64,000 nt of DNA. Origin: Proales similis. Lineage: Eukaryota; Rotifera; Eurotatoria; Ploima; Proalidae. The position numbers were made by a program, and so were the translations under genes. The notes below the pieces were generated by a model. That model was given only the letters and a program-made list of their open reading frames with translations, made no database searches and was not told the DNA's origin. The stretch spans positions 992,001 to 1,056,000 of the forward strand of contig JAGVRJ010000002.1 of NCBI GenBank assembly GCA_019059635.1, written 5' to 3'. Below, piece after piece: positions 1 to 9,848 of this stretch. Position 1 is the first letter of the stretch. Every line of letters starts with the position of its first letter.

Positions 1-102
1 TGAAGCTGGTTTTGCAACCAAGATGAAACCGAGATGGTGAAGCATGCTTTCAATAAATTACTCAATATTTGTCGACAGATTTATTAAAAATAAAAAATCA
101 GA

Positions 103-1145
103 ATGGTCGCGATCGAGCAACTTGACAAGCTAGGCGATATGCTCATTGATCAGTCTGTGCCCATGAAGGCCAGATACCGAGCATTGTTCACCCTCAAAAA
201 CATCGGTGGAGCCGACTCGATTAAGAACATTTCGAAAGGTTTTCAGGATCCATCCGCCCTGCTCAAGCACGAATGTGCTTATTGCCTGGGACAGATGCAA
301 GATGCCAGCGCTATTTCTACTCTCATCAGCGTTTTGAGTAACAAAAGCGAAGATCCGATGGTTCGACACGAAGCCGGTTTGTTTGCTTTCGGTCAATTTC
401 GATCTTGCGAAATGCGGCGGCAGAAATCAAATTTCAATTGCAGGTGAAGCTCTGGGTGCGATTGGTCTTCACACTGAGGAAGTCAACAAGGCTTTATCAG
501 AGTACTCGAACGACGAGCATGTCGAAGTGGCCGAAACATGCCAACTGGCCTTGAAAAGACTGGAATGGCTGGCCGCTCTGGAAGCTGGCGCGTCCAAGGA
601 AGATCTCTCACACAACCCGTACTACTCAGTGGACCCGGCTCCTCCGGCCGCTGTGAGAGACGTTGAAGCGCTTAAGAAGAAGCTTCTCGACGAGTCTGAG
701 AGTCTCTTTGAGCGCTATCGCGCCATGTTCCAGCTGCGCAACGACGGCAGTGACGAGGCCATTTTGGCTCTTTGTTGCGGTAGGGCGAAAAAGTTGACAA
801 ACAAACATCTAACTCTTTGCTAATTCATCTGCGATTTAAGGTCTGAAATGCAAAAGCGCTCTGTTCCGTCACGAGATTGCCTATGTTCTCGGGCAGATTC
901 AGAGTCCGCTGTCTGTCGAGGCGTTGCGTGAAAATCTCGAGGACGAAAGCGAAAATCACATGGTTCGTCATGAATGTGCCGAAGCGCTCGGCTCGTTGGC
1001 CACAGATGAATGCGTCAACATTCTTAGCAAATATCTGAACGACAAAGAAGTTGTTGTAAAGGAGAGCTGTGAGGTTGCGCTTGACATCACCGACTATGAA
1101 AAGAGCCAAGACTTCCAGTACGCAGACGGCTTGCTCAAGGTCTAA
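103..1145 (+). CDS. DOHH: Deoxyhypusine hydroxylase (HEAT-repeat di-iron monooxygenase), 3 exons
   Basis: Catalyses the second step of hypusine formation on the translation factor eIF5A, hydroxylating deoxyhypusine in the cytosol. Exons read 103-376, 444-779 and 841-1145, with introns of 67 and 61 nt bounded by GT...AG. Splicing restores two HEAT-like halves. All four His-Glu iron-ligand motifs are visible: [10 protein letters not shown] and [12 protein letters not shown] in the first half, [10 protein letters not shown] and [10 protein letters not shown] in the second. The join at 376/444 rebuilds the second motif exactly, which confirms that intron. The length of about 304 residues fits the family. 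A polyA signal AATAAA lies about 10 bases after the stop (near 1155). The gene converges on the next gene with only 118 bp between stops. Confidence 0.95.
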
Positions 1146-1263
1146 ATTTGAAGCAATAAAGCCTTGGTGATAATTTCTTAAACCGAAACACTTTCAACTA
1201 TGAATCTTGATTTTATTCATTTTAAACCAAAAAGTCCACAGCCGAATAGGCCCGTGCGTCTGT

Positions 1264-1935
1264 TTAGAGGTAGAGATGAGGATTGTTTTTGACAAGTGGG
1301 TGCGATCGAAGTGCATTGAGGAACTCGTCGCTCATTTGTCGAGCGATCGACCGTGGACCCGCATCAATCAGCGTTGTCTGTTTCAAATCAGTTCGATCTT
1401 GCCTCGATCTCACCTCTTTTTTTATTCTTATGGTCAGCAGATGGCGGATTCTTTTCTCGCTTTGCTCGTCCAAGTTGCCACTTTTGATCTTCTCCCTCAG
1501 TTTGCATTCTTCCTCAATTAAAAGGTCGATAAAGCGCTCTGCCTTTTCTCTGTCCAGCTGAATATCGCTCAGCTGGTCGTCTTCGTTGTCTTGCTGTCGA
1601 TTCTCTATTATTTCGTGTTGATGTTGCTTCTTTGGTTGGTGATTTTCTTTCAAAGATTCTTTCACGATCTCTTTCAATCGAGCACAGTTTCCTGTTGATA
1701 TTCCATTTGTGGACTCATCGGTCGGAGTCTTTCTCCCGCCAACTTCAATCACAATGGGAATTTCGTTGAAGTGGTATCGAGGCCTTGAAGCGCTTCTCAC
1801 ACATTCTTCATATCTCCTGAACGGACTCGACGAATTTCGGCCTCTCTGGGCTCTTTTCACGTAAAATTCACAATTTGAACTTTGCTCAGGCGTCCATTTC
1901 TTTTGATTGTGTGAGCGACTCTTTCTACTGCTCAT
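1264..1935 (-). CDS. Uncharacterised basic, charged protein (223 aa)
   Basis: A single open frame beginning with ATG (MSSRKSRSHNQKKW). I do not recognise the family. The N-terminal 50 residues are rich in Ser, Arg and Lys. A short hydrophobic patch (IPIVIEVGG) lies near residue 60. The second half, about residues 115-200, is a Glu/Lys/Arg-rich probable coiled coil. No signal peptide or membrane segment is seen. It lies tail-to-tail with the DOHH gene. The frame is long, and a shorter frame on the opposite strand is better explained as its shadow. The function is unknown and small introns cannot be excluded. Confidence 0.55.
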   Translation of the reverse strand: MSSRKSRSHNQKKWTPEQSSNCEFYVKRAQRGRNSSSPFRRYEECVRSASRPRYHFNEIPIVIEVGGRKTPTDESTNGISTGNCARLKEIVKESLKENHQPKKQHQHEIIENRQQDNEDDQLSDIQLDREKAERFIDLLIEEECKLREKIKSGNLDEQSEKRIRHLLTIRIKKEVRSRQDRTDLKQTTLIDAGPRSIARQMSDEFLNALRSHPLVKNNPHLYL

Positions 1936-2308
1936 TTTCCTCAGCTGATAACCATTCGAATGTCCTCTTTTCTATTTGAATTGTTTCTTTTTAACCGAAA
2001 TCCAGTCTTCTTCGACTCATCATCTCTTAGTACGCTGGCGACGTGGACGGGTCGAAAAAATTCGGCTTTCAATCTCACTGAGCATTCTTCTACGTCTCTT
2101 GATCAATGCTCGCTACAAATGACACATTGATGTGACCAGCTTTCTATTTTCTAGACACACAATCAAGGACGCTTGGACCCAAATTGCTTGGAACTTCTCT
2201 CTCTCTCTCTTCTCTAAAGCTCGAGATTGCAGATAAATCGCTTTTATTATTCATTCGCAATAAACTCAAGAATTCAGGGGCAGAGTGAAAGAGAGTGAAA
2301 TCCAGCGG
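1936..2308. other. Short intergenic stretch
   Basis: No coding region is seen. A minus-strand polyA signal (TTTATT on the plus strand near 2243) lies about 60 bases beyond the CHCHD7 stop and probably ends that transcript. The rest would hold the promoter of the gene starting at 1935. Confidence 0.5.
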
Positions 2309-2737
2309 CTAGAGATCATCGGGAGGTGTGATTTTGTTTGTTTGTAGCCAGATTGGCAGCTGTTTTTTCCACTTTTCAAATTCATCATCTTTCGGCAGTT
2401 CGCTTCGCGTCTTTTTCATAAATCTCATTCGGTATTCTTGCACAGCATTCTTTGATTTTTGAATGAACGTGTCGGATTGCTGATTATGGACATTTGAGTG
2501 AGAGCCGCTTCGACTTACCCAGAACTCTTTGCATTTTTTAAAATTCTGAAAATAGTCTTGACAGTCCTGAGCGGAGGTCTGCGGGTGCAAGTCAATGCAC
2601 TTCATTGACATGAGACGCTCTCGTCTGCATGGATCCTTACTGGCCTGGCCGAAAGTGTTGTTGTTGTCGCGTTTGAGCTGAATCCGACGCAGCTCTTCGT
2701 GATTTGCTTTTCGCGCCTCTATGTCAGCTATGCTCAT
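2309..2737 (-). CDS. CHCHD7: CHCHD7/COX23-like twin CX9C protein
   Basis: Small mitochondrial intermembrane-space CHCH protein. Residues about 37-73 carry a perfect twin CX9C motif: C-RRERLMSMK-C then C-QDYFQNFKK-C, followed by the family hallmark FW. Proteins of this type are imported and oxidised by the MIA40 relay, and COX23 relatives are linked to cytochrome oxidase assembly. Immediately after FW the DNA reads GTAAGT...CAG over 39 nt (2480-2518). This stretch is open in frame, but removing it aligns the C-terminus better with CHCHD7, so it is probably a 39-nt intron and the protein about 129 residues. The ATG lies only 120 bp downstream of the preceding gene's stop. Confidence 0.85.
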   Translation of the reverse strand: MSIADIEARKANHEELRRIQLKRDNNNTFGQASKDPCRRERLMSMKCIDLHPQTSAQDCQDYFQNFKKCKEFWVSRSGSHSNVHNQQSDTFIQKSKNAVQEYRMRFMKKTRSELPKDDEFEKWKKQLPIWLQTNKITPPDDL

Positions 2738-2857
2738 TGTACTGAGTCAAACTGCCCTACTCTTACTAAGCCCCCTCCCTGGTTGGCCGGTTCGAATTAC
2801 TTTATTCGCAATCTTACAATGGCTTTTAACGAAAACCAACTTAACAACAACTCCAGC

Positions 2858-3376
2858 TCAGTTGTTCTCATTTGGCAAGCTGTTCTGGACTAGAACTTGT
2901 TCAAGCCAATCTTCCTGCGCTTGCCATTCGCTAGGCTTGAATTTAATTTGCTTGAGTTTCGTTCTGAACAGGTCCTCAATATCTGCAAGTTGGTTGAGTA
3001 CTCGTTGAGATTCGTAAATACTTGAAATCATTTCTCGGTCCGAATTGGTGTTGGTCTCAAGTTTTCGCCTGATTTCCTTGATTACTCCTTCTTTGCTCTG
3101 AAGAAGCTGCTCGAAACGAACGCGAATTTCTTCCGTTCGTTTTAGAGTGTTTTGCTTGGCACCATCCACACTCAGCAATTGATCTCGTTCGCATTCATCC
3201 AATCGCACATGCAAGAGCTTGAGTTTGCCGCTCAAATCTTCCAGTAGCCGATTCTCAATCGCCGTCTCTGGAAAGGCAACTGCTGTTAAGATGGTCTTAT
3301 TTTTACTCAACAAATGCTCAGCTTCACCTTTAGATTGGGAAACTTGTAGCCCAGTAGACGCATTCTCTTCGGCCAT
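2858..3376 (-). CDS. Uncharacterised coiled-coil protein (172 aa)
   Basis: Begins MAEENASTGLQVSQ and is dominated from about residue 45 to 145 by heptad-like Leu/Glu/Lys/Arg sequence, ending in a Trp-containing stretch (KPSEWQAQEDWLEQVL). I do not recognise the family. No signal peptide or membrane segment is seen. A minus-strand AATAAA (plus-strand TTTATT at 2801-2806) lies between its stop and the CHCHD7 start. The two genes are therefore packed head to tail within 120 bp but seem to have separate transcript ends. Confidence 0.6.
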   Translation of the reverse strand: MAEENASTGLQVSQSKGEAEHLLSKNKTILTAVAFPETAIENRLLEDLSGKLKLLHVRLDECERDQLLSVDGAKQNTLKRTEEIRVRFEQLLQSKEGVIKEIRRKLETNTNSDREMISSIYESQRVLNQLADIEDLFRTKLKQIKFKPSEWQAQEDWLEQVLVQNSLPNENN

Positions 3377-3494
3377 GGTTAGATTCTCCGTGTTCTAAGA
3401 TGGATGCTGCTTCAGACTCCTACGTTCATAATTCAGTTCTTTTCAAATAAAGATAATTTCTGCTTTCGTCGAGTACTCAATCGAAGAAAAAAGT

Positions 3495-3566
3495 GATCGC
3501 ACCAAGGATCGAACTTGGGACCTTCTGTGTGTTAGACAGATGTGATAACCACTACACCATGCGATC
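3495..3566 (-). tRNA. tRNA-Val (AAC), copy 1
   Basis: The 72-nt minus-strand sequence folds as a cloverleaf. The 7-bp acceptor stem is GATCGCA/TGCGATC, the A box is TGGTGTAGTGG, the anticodon loop CTAACAC carries anticodon AAC (reads GTT, valine), and the T loop TTCGATC provides the B box. A T-run (ACTTTTTT) follows on the minus strand as a Pol III terminator. No intron. Identical to the copy at 5021-5092. Confidence 0.95.
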
Positions 3567-3785
3567 TTGTACAAGATGGTGAGCCGGTTTGCATTCTATC
3601 ACCGACAACAGCTCTTTTCTGCAAGGTCCAAATCAAAGCGGCTAGTTTGATATTGGCTTGAAATTTATTGATGCAACACATACATGTAAACTCACCCACG
3701 CACACAAAAATAAACAATTTATTCCCGCTAATTGACGAAAGAATACAAACTAATAGAGTCCTTGTTTGATGCAATGCTCAACAAT

Positions 3786-4171
3786 CTATCCGGCTCTTGA
3801 GTACCAATATTTGGATGAAGGTTTGTGTCTCTTAATGAAGCCGTAGTTCTCATGGTCCAAGCAAATTGAACACTCAGGTATGAACCGGACTCCTGATTGA
3901 AAACATTCATAGCAGAATTTGGCTCCTCTTTCCATCAGAGCTGGGAGAGGGTCAAAGTCATCGCTGAAGAGTTTATTGAAAAATCTCTTCGCTGGTCTGG
4001 CTTGAGTGTCCAATTCTAAATTAAACGACCGTCAATCGAACTTATGGTTCAAGGTTTGGCTGTGTTCTCACCATTTTGCTCTTCGTCGAACCGGTTCTCG
4101 CCAAGCGAATAGCAGCAGAGAGTGAACAACAATGCGATAAGCAATATGTAGCTGCGAGCGTTCGGTTTCAT
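3786..4171 (-). CDS. Small secreted Cys-containing peptide precursor
   Basis: Two exons, 4072-4171 and 3786-4015, separated by a 56-nt GT-AG intron. Exon 1 encodes a clear signal peptide (MKPNARSYILLIALLFTLCC...). Exon 2 encodes a mature region with a basic pair (AKR) before a segment holding four cysteines in two close pairs (CYEC...PECSIC), so two disulfides are possible. Total length is about 108 residues. I do not recognise the family. A secreted peptide hormone or a small structural/defence peptide would both fit. The reading frame continues cleanly across the intron (N-E-L-D), supporting a real gene. Confidence 0.6.
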
Positions 4172-5020
4172 CTTGATGAGTTTTCCGGTAGTGCTATTGA
4201 TTGATGCTGCCGTCGCAGTAAATTCTCTCTAAAAAACCTAAATAGGCCTGAGCGATTAGTAAAAAGGCAAAGATAAGCTGATTGACGTAAAATAGGCTTA
4301 AGCAGTTAAATAATCGGTTTCATGTCGATGCTCATCTGATTCCGTTTAAAATCAATTTCTGTCAGCCGTTGAGCCTAATAGTACTCTTCAATAATTTAAA
4401 ATGTGTGGGAGCTTTATGCAAAGCGTTTGCCTGACGCTTCTACGCCATTTGATTTTAATTATAAACGCATCCTTTTCCCGGCTCGCCGTCTTTTCATCAA
4501 AAAAAAGAGCAATTTTCATCAACGGTAGTCTATATTAATGATCAAATAGAAGACGTCTGTTGTAATCAATTTTGCGCATAGAAAACAATTACCATCCGAG
4601 GTAATCAATGTATGGCACAAAAGCCAAAGAAATGGCTTTTAAGATAATCACTCTGTATTGTCAATTATTCCCTATTGGAAAAAATATTCTCAGCTGAATT
4701 TTAGAGGCAATAAGGCAGATTTGTTTCTTTGAATGTCCCTCTTTTGTTCAGCCAATGAATTCTGACACAAACAATAAAAAAATTCGATTTGCAAAGACCT
4801 CTAGGGTTGTATAGGAGATTGTCAGTTGGGTTAGGAGAGAATCTCTCGAAATTGATTTTCGTGACCTGAGCTGTGTAGGCGAGCAGGAATCGGATTCGAA
4901 CACTCACTTGATTAAATTTTTCACCAAAATAGGACAATTCTTATCAAGTTCGACTCAAGGCCTGATCAGCGGATGAAGGCGTCGAATAGATGGCGTTGAT
5001 TAAATGCAAGCACAAAAAGT
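4172..5020. other. Intergenic region between secreted peptide gene and second tRNA-Val
   Basis: No supported gene. AT-rich. Short open frames here show no recognisable protein features. Confidence 0.5.
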
Positions 5021-5092
5021 GATCGCACCAAGGATCGAACTTGGGACCTTCTGTGTGTTAGACAGATGTGATAACCACTACACCATGCGATC
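5021..5092 (-). tRNA. tRNA-Val (AAC), copy 2
   Basis: Identical over all 72 nt to the copy at 3495-3566, with the same anticodon loop CTAACAC. The short flanks are also shared: AAAAAGT on the plus-strand left and TTGTA on the right. The minus-strand 3' flank ACTTTTTG is a Pol III terminator. It lies 1.5 kb from the first copy in the same orientation. Confidence 0.95.
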
Positions 5093-6165
5093 TTGTATTA
5101 AATTTATTTTAAAATCAAGATTCTTTCGGTTGAACTAAAAAGCAAATAACTCGATGAGCCAGAGGACTCTCTGCCCAGGAGTCTAGGTTCTGCTTGATCA
5201 GGGATCTTTGTTAACAAGCGACTCTCTAAGACGAACACTTGGTGGCGTTTATTTTGTTCAGGAATTCTGTTTTATTTTTAATTTAAAAACCTAATTTGAT
5301 TAATTGCATCAGTGTCGGTAATGAGGTAATCGAGTGCGATTTTGTTTCTTTTTTATTTGAATATAGAAATTAATCATCTAAATCATTTCTTCTTTTATGC
5401 TCCAATTGATCTGGTTTGGTGAATAGAGTAAAAGCCTAAAGCGATTGTTAACTTGAATACAATCGCTTTTATTTTAAATGAGTTTTTAAATGTAAAACCG
5501 AAACAAGTTCAGTTAAAATTATAAAAAAAGGTAAATAATTTTGAGACTGATAAACTGAAAGTATAAAATAGGAAGAGAGCGAACTCGAGCTTCTAAATCT
5601 AAAAAAGGCCTCGCTGCTCAGAATCCATTTGTGTATTGCTTGAGAATGTGTAGATGAGAGTGACTTGGAGAAGGAGAGGAGGCTATAGCCATTAATAAGT
5701 CTGCGAAAATATAAATTCAATCTGAACAGAACAAGGGTTGGGAATAGATGGTAAAGAGCAAATGTGACCAACTGATTGGTCGATCGCTTGAGGCGAATCA
5801 CAATCGGTTGTTGGCGGTATGGTTGTAGGCAGACGGTTATAAAAATAGATAGATAGATGTTGCATTTGTTCAATGCCAGTAAAATATAAATATGAAAATA
5901 GACAAGAATGATTGAATTGAAAGAGAGGAGGTCTCTCAATTTCAGAATGCTGATTGGTTTGTCTTGCACGCTTTTAGCTTCACACCAATTCGGATCAAAA
6001 TAGAATTCAAGGCTTGATAGAAACATGAATAAAAAACCCGAAAGATAGAAGAAAATGACAATCAAAAATGAAAGAATTTAATGACTCGTGAATCGCTCTA
6101 GTCTGAGCTAGATCGGCGATCAATTGCTCTGCTCTAGTTCTATTTTGGCTTTTTGATTGATAATA
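5093..6165. other. Probable 3' untranslated region of mex-3 plus intergenic sequence
   Basis: AT-rich sequence downstream of the MEX-3 stop on the minus strand. It holds a 198-codon minus-strand open frame (5469-6065) of Ser/Leu/Phe-rich, low-information composition. I read this as chance openness in a long 3' UTR rather than a gene. MEX-3 family mRNAs often carry long regulatory 3' UTRs. Confidence 0.4.
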
Positions 6166-7491
6166 CTAGTGAAAGAGCTGGTTTAATACATTGCACGGCT
6201 CATAGACATAACTAGACTGGAAGTATTGTCCTCTGTCAGACGGAATCGGCTCTTTGAATGTCATGATAGATGCATTTTGGTTTAGTAAACAGGGCGAATC
6301 TGCATCTGCGCCGAAATAGCTGTTTGGAATGCTGCTCAACGGCTGGTGAAGTTGAAGATTAAGAAGCTCGTTTGACGATAGAGAAGAGGATGTTGACGAA
6401 GTGCACGAATTGGACGAGTCGGAGCGGTTGGTTGCTCCGATCTGCTCACTACATGCCGCCTCGCTCAGCAGTAGATTCATCTGCTGAAACGAGTTGACCA
6501 ACAACTGCTGGCTGTTCTGGGCCTGATTGCACAGTGAGTAGAGATTAGATGCTGTCAGAGTGTCTCCCTCTTCGTCTGTGTCTCTTCTAAACGGCGACCA
6601 GATGTTGCCTGTGTGTACAAACTCGTCGGCTTGGAACACACATGAAGGCGACGCCAGAGCGCCGTCAACGTTTCCGCAACAACCAGCACTAATTTGACTT
6701 GGATAAAACGGATAGTGGCCAAGAGGATTGGAGTCCAGTTTGAGATCAGAGAGCTCTTCGCCAAGGCTGGACACAAGACTGGCGGTCAAGTGGCCCGAGT
6801 CTTGCGAAGAACAGCATGACGGCGAGCCAGAAGAGGGAGCCGAAGGCATGTTGGCTGTCCGCATGAATATGTAGTTTTCAATTTCTCGCTTGGCAGCTTC
6901 GACGTTGGCGGCCAGCCCTTGAATCTCAAACACGGGCTGACTGTCTCGACTCGGTGTCACAATGTAAGTCTGAGTCGACTGCTGAATTCGTTTAATAGTA
7001 GATCCTTTGGGGCCAACCACAAGACCAACCATTTGATAAGGAACGGTCACCTTTTTAACAATATGCCCGGCTCGATTCATTAGTTCGCCAGTGGCCTCAA
7101 TTTCGAAGCAGTCGACTGGACGCTTATCTGAATCGGTTCTACACTCGCTGTTTCGCTTCGTACTGCCTGAATTCTGTGAAGTTCCGCGTCTTGCTCTTAT
7201 CTGACTGAAATGATCAGCAGCCAGCTGGATTTCGCGCTTCGCTATTAAAACATCTTCCCGGCGCCCGGTGATTACGAACATGGGCGTCTCACCGCGGATA
7301 GGTGTCTTGATGTAAGTGTTTGTCTTGGCCCTTAACGCTTTTATCTTGCATCCTTGTCGTCCGACTATCTCGGCAACATGTTCCGAACTGGGCACAGGCA
7401 CGCTTTCTGTAATGTTTTGGCTGGGACGATTCAATGCCTCGTCACCAGGCTGACTAGTGTTTTCGCTCATCATGGCCGTCGTCTTAATCAT
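6166..7491 (-). CDS. mex-3: MEX-3-type RNA-binding protein with two KH domains
   Basis: A 441-residue single-exon protein. KH1 lies at about residues 31-97 ([20 protein letters not shown], then KTNTYIKTP) and KH2 at about 148-212 ([33 protein letters not shown]). Both have the GxxG loop (GRQG, GPKG). These are diagnostic of the MEX-3 family, post-transcriptional regulators that bind 3' UTRs of target mRNAs and shape cell fate and germline or embryonic polarity. The C-terminal half is Ser/Asn/Gln-rich. No C-terminal RING finger is visible, unlike vertebrate MEX3A-D but like nematode MEX-3. The first ATG (7491) opens the frame. A 1.6-kb non-coding upstream region may hold regulatory elements. 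Confidence 0.93.
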   Translation of the reverse strand: MIKTTAMMSENTSQPGDEALNRPSQNITESVPVPSSEHVAEIVGRQGCKIKALRAKTNTYIKTPIRGETPMFVITGRREDVLIAKREIQLAADHFSQIRARRGTSQNSGSTKRNSECRTDSDKRPVDCFEIEATGELMNRAGHIVKKVTVPYQMVGLVVGPKGSTIKRIQQSTQTYIVTPSRDSQPVFEIQGLAANVEAAKREIENYIFMRTANMPSAPSSGSPSCCSSQDSGHLTASLVSSLGEELSDLKLDSNPLGHYPFYPSQISAGCCGNVDGALASPSCVFQADEFVHTGNIWSPFRRDTDEEGDTLTASNLYSLCNQAQNSQQLLVNSFQQMNLLLSEAACSEQIGATNRSDSSNSCTSSTSSSLSSNELLNLQLHQPLSSIPNSYFGADADSPCLLNQNASIMTFKEPIPSDRGQYFQSSYVYEPCNVLNQLFH

Positions 7492-9124
7492 GTTTTAGCA
7501 TCTGAACGAAGAGAAGAATATATTTTGAGTTAACCGCACTGGCGATTGATTGATCGCATCAATCAATCAATGGCTAGGAAAACAGGCTGCGGGCAGAATG
7601 GCCGGAGATTGTACCGCACGAGCTAACCAATGAGTGAATGGTGCGTGAGCCGGCCGACATGATCCGTTCGTCGGCTCGACCCGGCGCTGATGGACGCGCA
7701 TAATCGACTCTTATGCTGCACAGGCCGTTTTTATGCTGACCAAGTGTAGCGGTCAGCGTTCATAAACATAAAACCTCCGTCGGTCAATAAAGCGTTCATA
7801 ATTACCGACGAAGACTAATTGTCAGGCAAACACACACACACACACACACAATCGCTCACTCGCTCGGCTATCGGGCTAGGACACAGAATGCAGTGTGTGG
7901 ACACTTGGTTTATTACAATGGTCATGAGCCGGCGGCATAGAGCAGGCAATGGCCCTCAGACACGCGGCTGTTCCAACAGTCCTAGTCCAAGCGTGTAATT
8001 AAAGAATCGAGTTCTATTTGTAATCGCCTGCGATCGTTTTACGCTCGATTCCATTACTTTCGATTTAGCTTCTCCAATTTTGTTGGTGCGTGCGGTCTGT
8101 GCAGGTCTACTGTCTATTTATACCGAAACAAGTTGAGACCGAGGATTAGACAAGGCTCCCCTTCTCTTTTCCTTATTTGATAGACACACAAACGCCAGCG
8201 AACAAATGGCCGAATCAATGCGCACACGATGGCGGTGTGTACTTGGTCGGGCAAACTTCAATCGCTTGACATTCGTGCGCCTTTGAGCCACTAAAGCCTT
8301 GTGTAAACACTTCTTTGGTGCTCGCCCGCCGTCAAAACCATCGCCGCCTCTACCCACTGTCCTCTCGTTGCCTCGCCCTTTTATTCCGCACGTGTCCATC
8401 TAAGCACGTACCTGCCCTCCTCTCCAGACTATCCCATCCAAAAAATGATTCATTTCCTCTCCTCTTCTACCTCAAATAACATAACTGAACGTAAAAAAAA
8501 ATCGAAAATTCAGGACAATTGTCACCGATTTCTCCTTTGAATCTGTTTTGTTTCAAAATACAGCGACCAACTAAGTCGATGTGTTCAATGTGTTCAACTT
8601 GCTACCACTGGCTACCAACTCATATTAGCCAAATACTCAAATCGTGACTTTAGGGGACATCTGGTGAATTAAAAGCGACCGAACCAGAGCAAATGGCGGC
8701 ATTTAGACCCAACAAAGCCTTTTGCCCGAACGATTTCACTTCGAGCTGTTGGAGACGAATGTTTTGCAGACATAAATAAGAGAACAAAACAGATCGTGCT
8801 GATTTGCTCACGCAGATGGCAACGCGAAAGCTCAACTAAAGAGCAGTAAATTTTGCGCCGAGCCTTCCGAGCTAGGCCTAAGCATTTGGGTCTAGATCAT
8901 GCAAACGCATCAAGCTGCAAACGCTAGTGTACATTCATTGGACTCGGAGAGCGCTCTCGTATTTATGTATAGTTGGTGGAAAATCGCATTTCGCGCTCGC
9001 GTACGTAGCGATCGCCTTCCGCTAAGTTCAAGGCGAACAGTTTGATCAAACAGCCAATGGGCAGTGAGATTAAATTTCCTAACTAGAAGAACAGTTTGAT
9101 TTAGACTTGAAAAAGTTGAGCAAA
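7492..9124. other. Intergenic region between mex-3 and NDUFA4-like gene
   Basis: The shared upstream region of two divergent genes. It contains a (CA)n microsatellite near 7830-7850. Open frames here (for example 8118-8399) look like chance frames. No gene is supported. Confidence 0.5.
7830..7850. repeat. (CA)n microsatellite
   Basis: Uninterrupted CA dinucleotides, about ten units. Confidence 0.95.
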
Positions 9125-9418
9125 ATGGGCGGTGGAAGCAAAGGCAAACTTTTCGAATTCAATTTGATGAGCCAGCTGCGAAAGAACTACGCGCTAGTTC
9201 CGATCGTGGCCATCGGTGCATTCGGAATCGGACTCTCGTCGTTTGCGATTATTCGAACGCTCAGCCGCTCACCAGACGTGTCGGTGAACAGAGTCGGCAA
9301 TCCCAAGCCCTACGAGCGTCTTATGACCGAAGACGGCAAGCCGGTCCAGTACAAGTATTTTAGCACACTCGACTACAACAAGATCCCCGTTGAGCGACCC
9401 CGTCTCACCAAAGACTAA
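9125..9418 (+). CDS. NDUFA4: NDUFA4 (MLRQ)-like respiratory chain subunit
   Basis: A 97-residue protein with the family layout. A short basic N-terminus is followed by a transmembrane segment (VPIVAIGAFGIGLSSFAII, residues about 26-44) and then the signature NRVGNPKPYERL ... YKYFSTLDYNK ... ERP, matching the DV..DR.NPEPWN and YKFYS..VDY.K..ERP pattern of NDUFA4. Family members are single-pass inner-membrane proteins first assigned to complex I and now regarded as a cytochrome oxidase subunit. The ATG at 9125 is the only ATG in frame near the start of homology. Confidence 0.85.
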   Translation: MGGGSKGKLFEFNLMSQLRKNYALVPIVAIGAFGIGLSSFAIIRTLSRSPDVSVNRVGNPKPYERLMTEDGKPVQYKYFSTLDYNKIPVERPRLTKD

Positions 9419-9848
9419 TAAACGTCTTTGCCAATCTATCATAAGTTTACTTTCGGACCAAAATCTTAGCAATCATCAACACAAACGCTATTAAGACCAA
9501 CCAAAAAGAAAACAAGCTCCCCAACAAACTTCATAGAACCGTCACAGCCACATCCAGAATTTGAAATAGAGTAAAAAAATGGAAGAAGATTATGCACCAA
9601 AGCAAATGAATTAAGCAGCAAAAATAAAACAAAAAGCCCAAACAAACATGCAAAGAAATAACGGCCGCTCTGAAGTTGAGACAATATCGTTCTGTTTGAA
9701 TGGTTCTTGATGAATAAATTAAAACATCAGATAGATTTTATTTGGTCATAATTTGCAGCGATAATGTCATTTTAGTATCTGAATTGCCACATTAGCGGTA
9801 TGGTTCAGTTTGAGACAGGAATTAGATTGAATTCAAAGTGAAAAACTG
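9419..9848. other. Convergent intergenic stretch
   Basis: Lies between the NDUFA4-like stop and the RTEL1 stop. AT-rich 3' UTR-like sequence. No gene seen. Confidence 0.5.

Noticed and set aside
2480-2518. Reading CHCHD7 through without an intron
   Set aside because: Possible because the segment is in frame, but GTAAGT...CAG boundaries and the better fit of the spliced C-terminus favour an intron; kept as probable, not certain.
4701-4937. 78-codon minus-strand frame between the tRNA genes
   Set aside because: Short, non-descript, AT-rich; no evidence for expression.
5469-6065. 198-codon minus-strand open frame
   Set aside because: Ser/Leu/Phe-rich, low-information protein lying just downstream of the mex-3 stop; most likely chance openness in an AT-rich 3' UTR.
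8118-8399. 93-codon minus-strand frame upstream of mex-3
   Set aside because: No recognisable domain, ordinary composition for chance translation, and no supporting splice or promoter context.
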